Assembly: GCA_907163375.1 (NCBI GenBank)
Contig: CAJQUW010010425.1
Location: 1-64,000 of the forward strand
Length of the DNA: 64,000 nt
From: Prostheceraeus crozeri
Lineage: Eukaryota > Platyhelminthes > Polycladida > Euryleptidae
Reading direction: 5' to 3'
Each line of letters opens with the position of its first letter. Position 1 is the stretch's first letter. The translations under genes and the position numbers were made by a program. The notes beneath the pieces were generated by a model. That model saw only the letters and a list, made by a program, of their open reading frames with translations. It was not told where the DNA came from and did no database searches. This document shows, one piece after another, positions 61,332-64,000 of the stretch.

Positions 61332-61770
61332 AGGACGTCTATCTTTAGTACTATCTTCCCTCTAATCTTTCATAGCCCTCTTGATTGCCTACCGCAATGA
61401 TTGACAATACATTTACTACCAGTCACTTAGGAAGGGAATTCCCGAAAACCAGCCTACATTAATTTCCCTAGTGAATCGTTGTCTTGCGTCCTGGCCATAG
61501 TACTAGATATAGACGTCCTCGGTGTGAGTGAATTCGCCAGTCACTCAGTTGCTTCGAGCGCGCTGTAGGAAGCGGTGATCCGGTGAGTTGAATAACACAC
61601 TTAGTCTTAGTCTATTTACATCCAAGCATAAATGCATTAAGTATAAATATCTAATGAAAGCTATTTTAGTTTCACACAAATAGGGCCTGTAGACTTAGAA
61701 GCCTATATTAGCGTGCACAGCCTTAGCAATAGACTAGACTATCTAAAAGCATATCTTATTTATTGCAGAG
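61332..61770. other. Spacer upstream of pogo-like transposase
   Basis: No coding sequence. GTGAGT near 61580 and TTATTGCAG at 61761-61769 could bound an intron in the 5' untranslated region of the following gene. Confidence 0.35.
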
Positions 61771-63424
61771 ATGGTACGAAATTACCAAAAAACAACTAGT
61801 CAAGGCATCGATCCGGACTTGATACGTTCTGCATGCATTGATGTTGATAGTAGAACAATGTCATTGAGGAAAGCTTCTTCTTTCTATAAACATCCCATTC
61901 ACTACTTTAAGAAGGCATCACAAAAAGCTTGTGAAAAACCCTGGTTGTCTTGGTAGCTTTAGACCAGTCTTTACACCTGAACAAGAAAATGATCTCAAGT
62001 CTCATATTTTTAAGATGCAAGAGCGTTTCTACGGATTGACTAAAGATGATATCCAAACGCTGGCATTTGGTGTTGCTGAGTCGTTAGGTATTGATAATAC
62101 ATTCAATAAGAAGACTAAACGTGCGGGTATAGACTGGCTGATAGGGTTCTTGAGACGAAATCCGGAAGTAAGAGTTCGTCAGCCTGAGTCGACCAGTCTA
62201 GGCCGGGCTGCTGGATTTAGCAAACACCAGGTTGATCTTTTCTATCAGCTTTTGCATGAGAAGTTGTTACTCCATAACTACACTGCTTCCCAGGTTTGGA
62301 ATGCGGACGACATTTCTGTTGTTCACAAGCCTCCTAAAATTCTTGCCAAAAAAGTCAGAAGCAAGTAGGAAAGATAACAAGCGCCGAGAGAGGTCAGAAC
62401 GTGACTGTTTTATGTTGCATGAATGCCGCAGACAGATTTGTTCCCCCCCCCATGATAATCTTCCCTCGCAAACGCATGTGCGAGGCACTTGCGAAAGGTG
62501 CCCCACCTGACAGTCTAGTTACAAACAGTGATAATGGGTGGATGACCCAGGAACTTTTCTTGAAGTGGTTTGAGCACTTCATCAAAATACGAACCCTTCC
62601 AAAGGAAACAGGCAACTTCTGATTCTTGATGGGCGCATCATTCATAGGTCCATGGAGCTTATAGAAAAAGATAAGGCAAATTACGTTGACATCTTGATCT
62701 TACCCCCGCATACCACACACAGGCTTCAGCCTCTGGACCGTGTCTTTTTCGGACCACTGAAGAACAGCTACAACAAATTTTCTGACCAGTACATGATGCA
62801 AAATCCGGGGAAAAGGATAACTTTCTATGACATTTCGGAGTTGTTCGCAAAGGCCTACATTGCCACTGTGACGATGTCAAAGTGTATCAAAGGCTTCGAA
62901 TCCACTGGGATATTTCCTTACAACGCAGATCTCTTTGCTGACTCAGACTTTTCTCCCTCCAATGTCGTCCTTTCCACTCCAACTATTAACGTTAAATCAA
63001 AAGAAAATCAAATCGAACAAGAAAAGTCAGATCAAAGCAACGTCATTCCTGATGATATGACTTACGTGGAAGGACCCAGCTCCAGATCGTTAGCTGTCTG
63101 GATTCTTAGCTGTCACTTCTGATGATAGGCCTATTAAGCCTGACATCGACCATTCCACATCAACATGCAATGCATTCATGGAAACTGTTCTGGAAAAGTC
63201 TCCGCTGCCTCAAAGGACATGTGATTCAAGTCACAAAAGAAAGCGAAAGGTTCAACGGGCGCAAGTGATTACGGATATCACTAACGGTAAAATAATAACA
63301 TCATTGTTCATCCATGTCATCCTTTTGCCTACATGCAGGCCTATCGGTACTCTAAGTCGCTTATCCATCTTTTCAGATCAATGTCCGACAGATGCTGGAG
63401 TGAATCAGACTCGCATGGAGAAAG
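61771..63424 (+). pseudogene. Pogo/jerky-like (Tigger-type) transposase, several frameshifts
   Basis: ATG 61771 opens a helix-turn-helix of the Psq/CENPB type (SRTMSLRKASSFYKHP). Frames then change near 61935, 62365 and 62620. DNA-binding second part (RPVFTPEQENDLKSHI), catalytic region with Asp in VWNADDIS, LLILDGR and HTTHRLQPLD (DDD type), ITSAERGQNVTV between. C-terminus to about 63122 and a spliced tail: the frame through RKRKVQRAQVITDI has a donor near 63286, an acceptor TCTTTTCAG before 63378 and a donor GTAAGT after 63424. Not functional here. Confidence 0.8.
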
Positions 63425-63499
63425 GTAAGTCACTTGAATGAAAATGAAATCACTTTATTGATTGATGCCATGTTTTGTACCAATCGATACAGAGGCCTA

Positions 63500-64000
63500 C
63501 CGGTAGTAGTAACCCCGTGGCAGGCGCAAGCACAAAATGCGCATCGATGAGTCATCAGGCTGACTCAGACCCCCCTCTGGAAGGAAGGAAGGAAGAGAGG
63601 TGAGGGAGTGCGTCAAGGATGTGCTGGGAGGAATGGGTCCGAGAGGAAGAAACAGGTCCATACCCTCCCTCTGGAAGGAAGGAAGGAGTTTTCCAGCTAG
63701 GAGTGGAATCTCGGAAGGGAGAAGGGGTGGAATGTGGGAAGGATAGAGTGAGGAAAGGGTGGGTGTTGATGGTTTTGGGATGAGAAAAGTTGGAAATCGT
63801 CATGAAGGAGGGTTCGGATGGGAAAGTGGAGTTCAGATTTGGAATCTTCATGAAATGTTGGGTGGGGAAGGAAGGCAGGAGGAGCAGCAAGGGGTGGAGC
63901 GGCAGAGTTGGAAAAAGGCGGGTGTTGATGGTTTTGGGATGAGAAAAGTCGTTTTTCGACATGAAGGAGGGTTCGGATGGGAAACGGAGGCCAGATTCGG
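63500..64000. repeat. G-rich minisatellite, about 158-bp unit
   Basis: GGTGTTGATGGTTTTGGGAT recurs at about 63763 and 63921, with GAAGGAGGGTTCGGATGGGA in each unit; shorter GGAAGGAAGGAA arrays at 63580-63690. Runs off the window. The long minus-strand frame over it is a repeat artefact. Confidence 0.8.

Noticed and set aside
63555..63962. Minus-strand 135-codon frame
   Set aside because: Lies entirely in a tandem minisatellite.

Overview
The window looks like repeat-rich nuclear DNA of an invertebrate animal. There are spliced genes with GT..AG introns, Ty3, BEL/Pao, Tc1, hAT and pogo transposons, microsatellites, and several Polinton/Maverick-type (virus-like) elements. TATA plus TCAGT-like initiators upstream of two genes would suit an arthropod, but I cannot name the host.

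Block A (1-11271) is an AT-rich Polinton-like element. On the minus strand it has a family B DNA polymerase (in-frame TAG, cut by the window edge) and an unknown 460-aa protein. On the plus strand it has a fibre-like protein, a pVI/pX-like minor protein, a double-jelly-roll-type capsid candidate, a second membrane-active minor protein and a phospholipase A2-integrase fusion. An adenain-like protease lies on the minus strand at the end. Block B (29240-36000) is a second, more decayed copy of the same right-hand module beside a different left-hand module (zinc-finger protein, ATPase, unknown protein). Block C (about 19350-26922) holds a tyrosine-rich protein, a penton-like protein, another packaging ATPase and a second, unrelated-looking polymerase. 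Block D (36669-46133) is a different, more typical Polinton: a TBP-like gene with a promoter, protease, capsid (broken), basic core/minor protein (broken), a 537-aa coat-type protein, chromodomain integrase, a conserved unknown, packaging ATPase and three unknown proteins. No polymerase is visible in D. A UBA+RING (IAP C-terminal-like) gene follows.

Between and around these lie a gag-protease fragment (11284-13222), a decayed BEL/Pao element (13515-19139), a Tc1 element with an intact DD34E transposase and TA duplication (19386-21056), a complete Ty3 element with identical 178-bp LTRs and a 5-bp duplication (49283-53404) sitting inside an exon of a ubiquitin-specific-protease-like gene (48378-54669), a ZMYM1-type hAT element with 13-bp inverted ends (54998-61331), a broken pogo/jerky-like transposase (61771-63424), and several tandem-repeat arrays.

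The most unusual signal is a population of tiny GC-richer hairpin modules (short stems with mostly 3-nt loops such as GAA/TTC/AAA) scattered through the AT-rich A, B and C blocks. They lie inside reading frames, at stop codons and in spacers. The two paralogous copies A and B differ by presence or absence of these modules, always in frame where the gene is otherwise open. The second is the PLA2-integrase fusion, which is kept in both copies.
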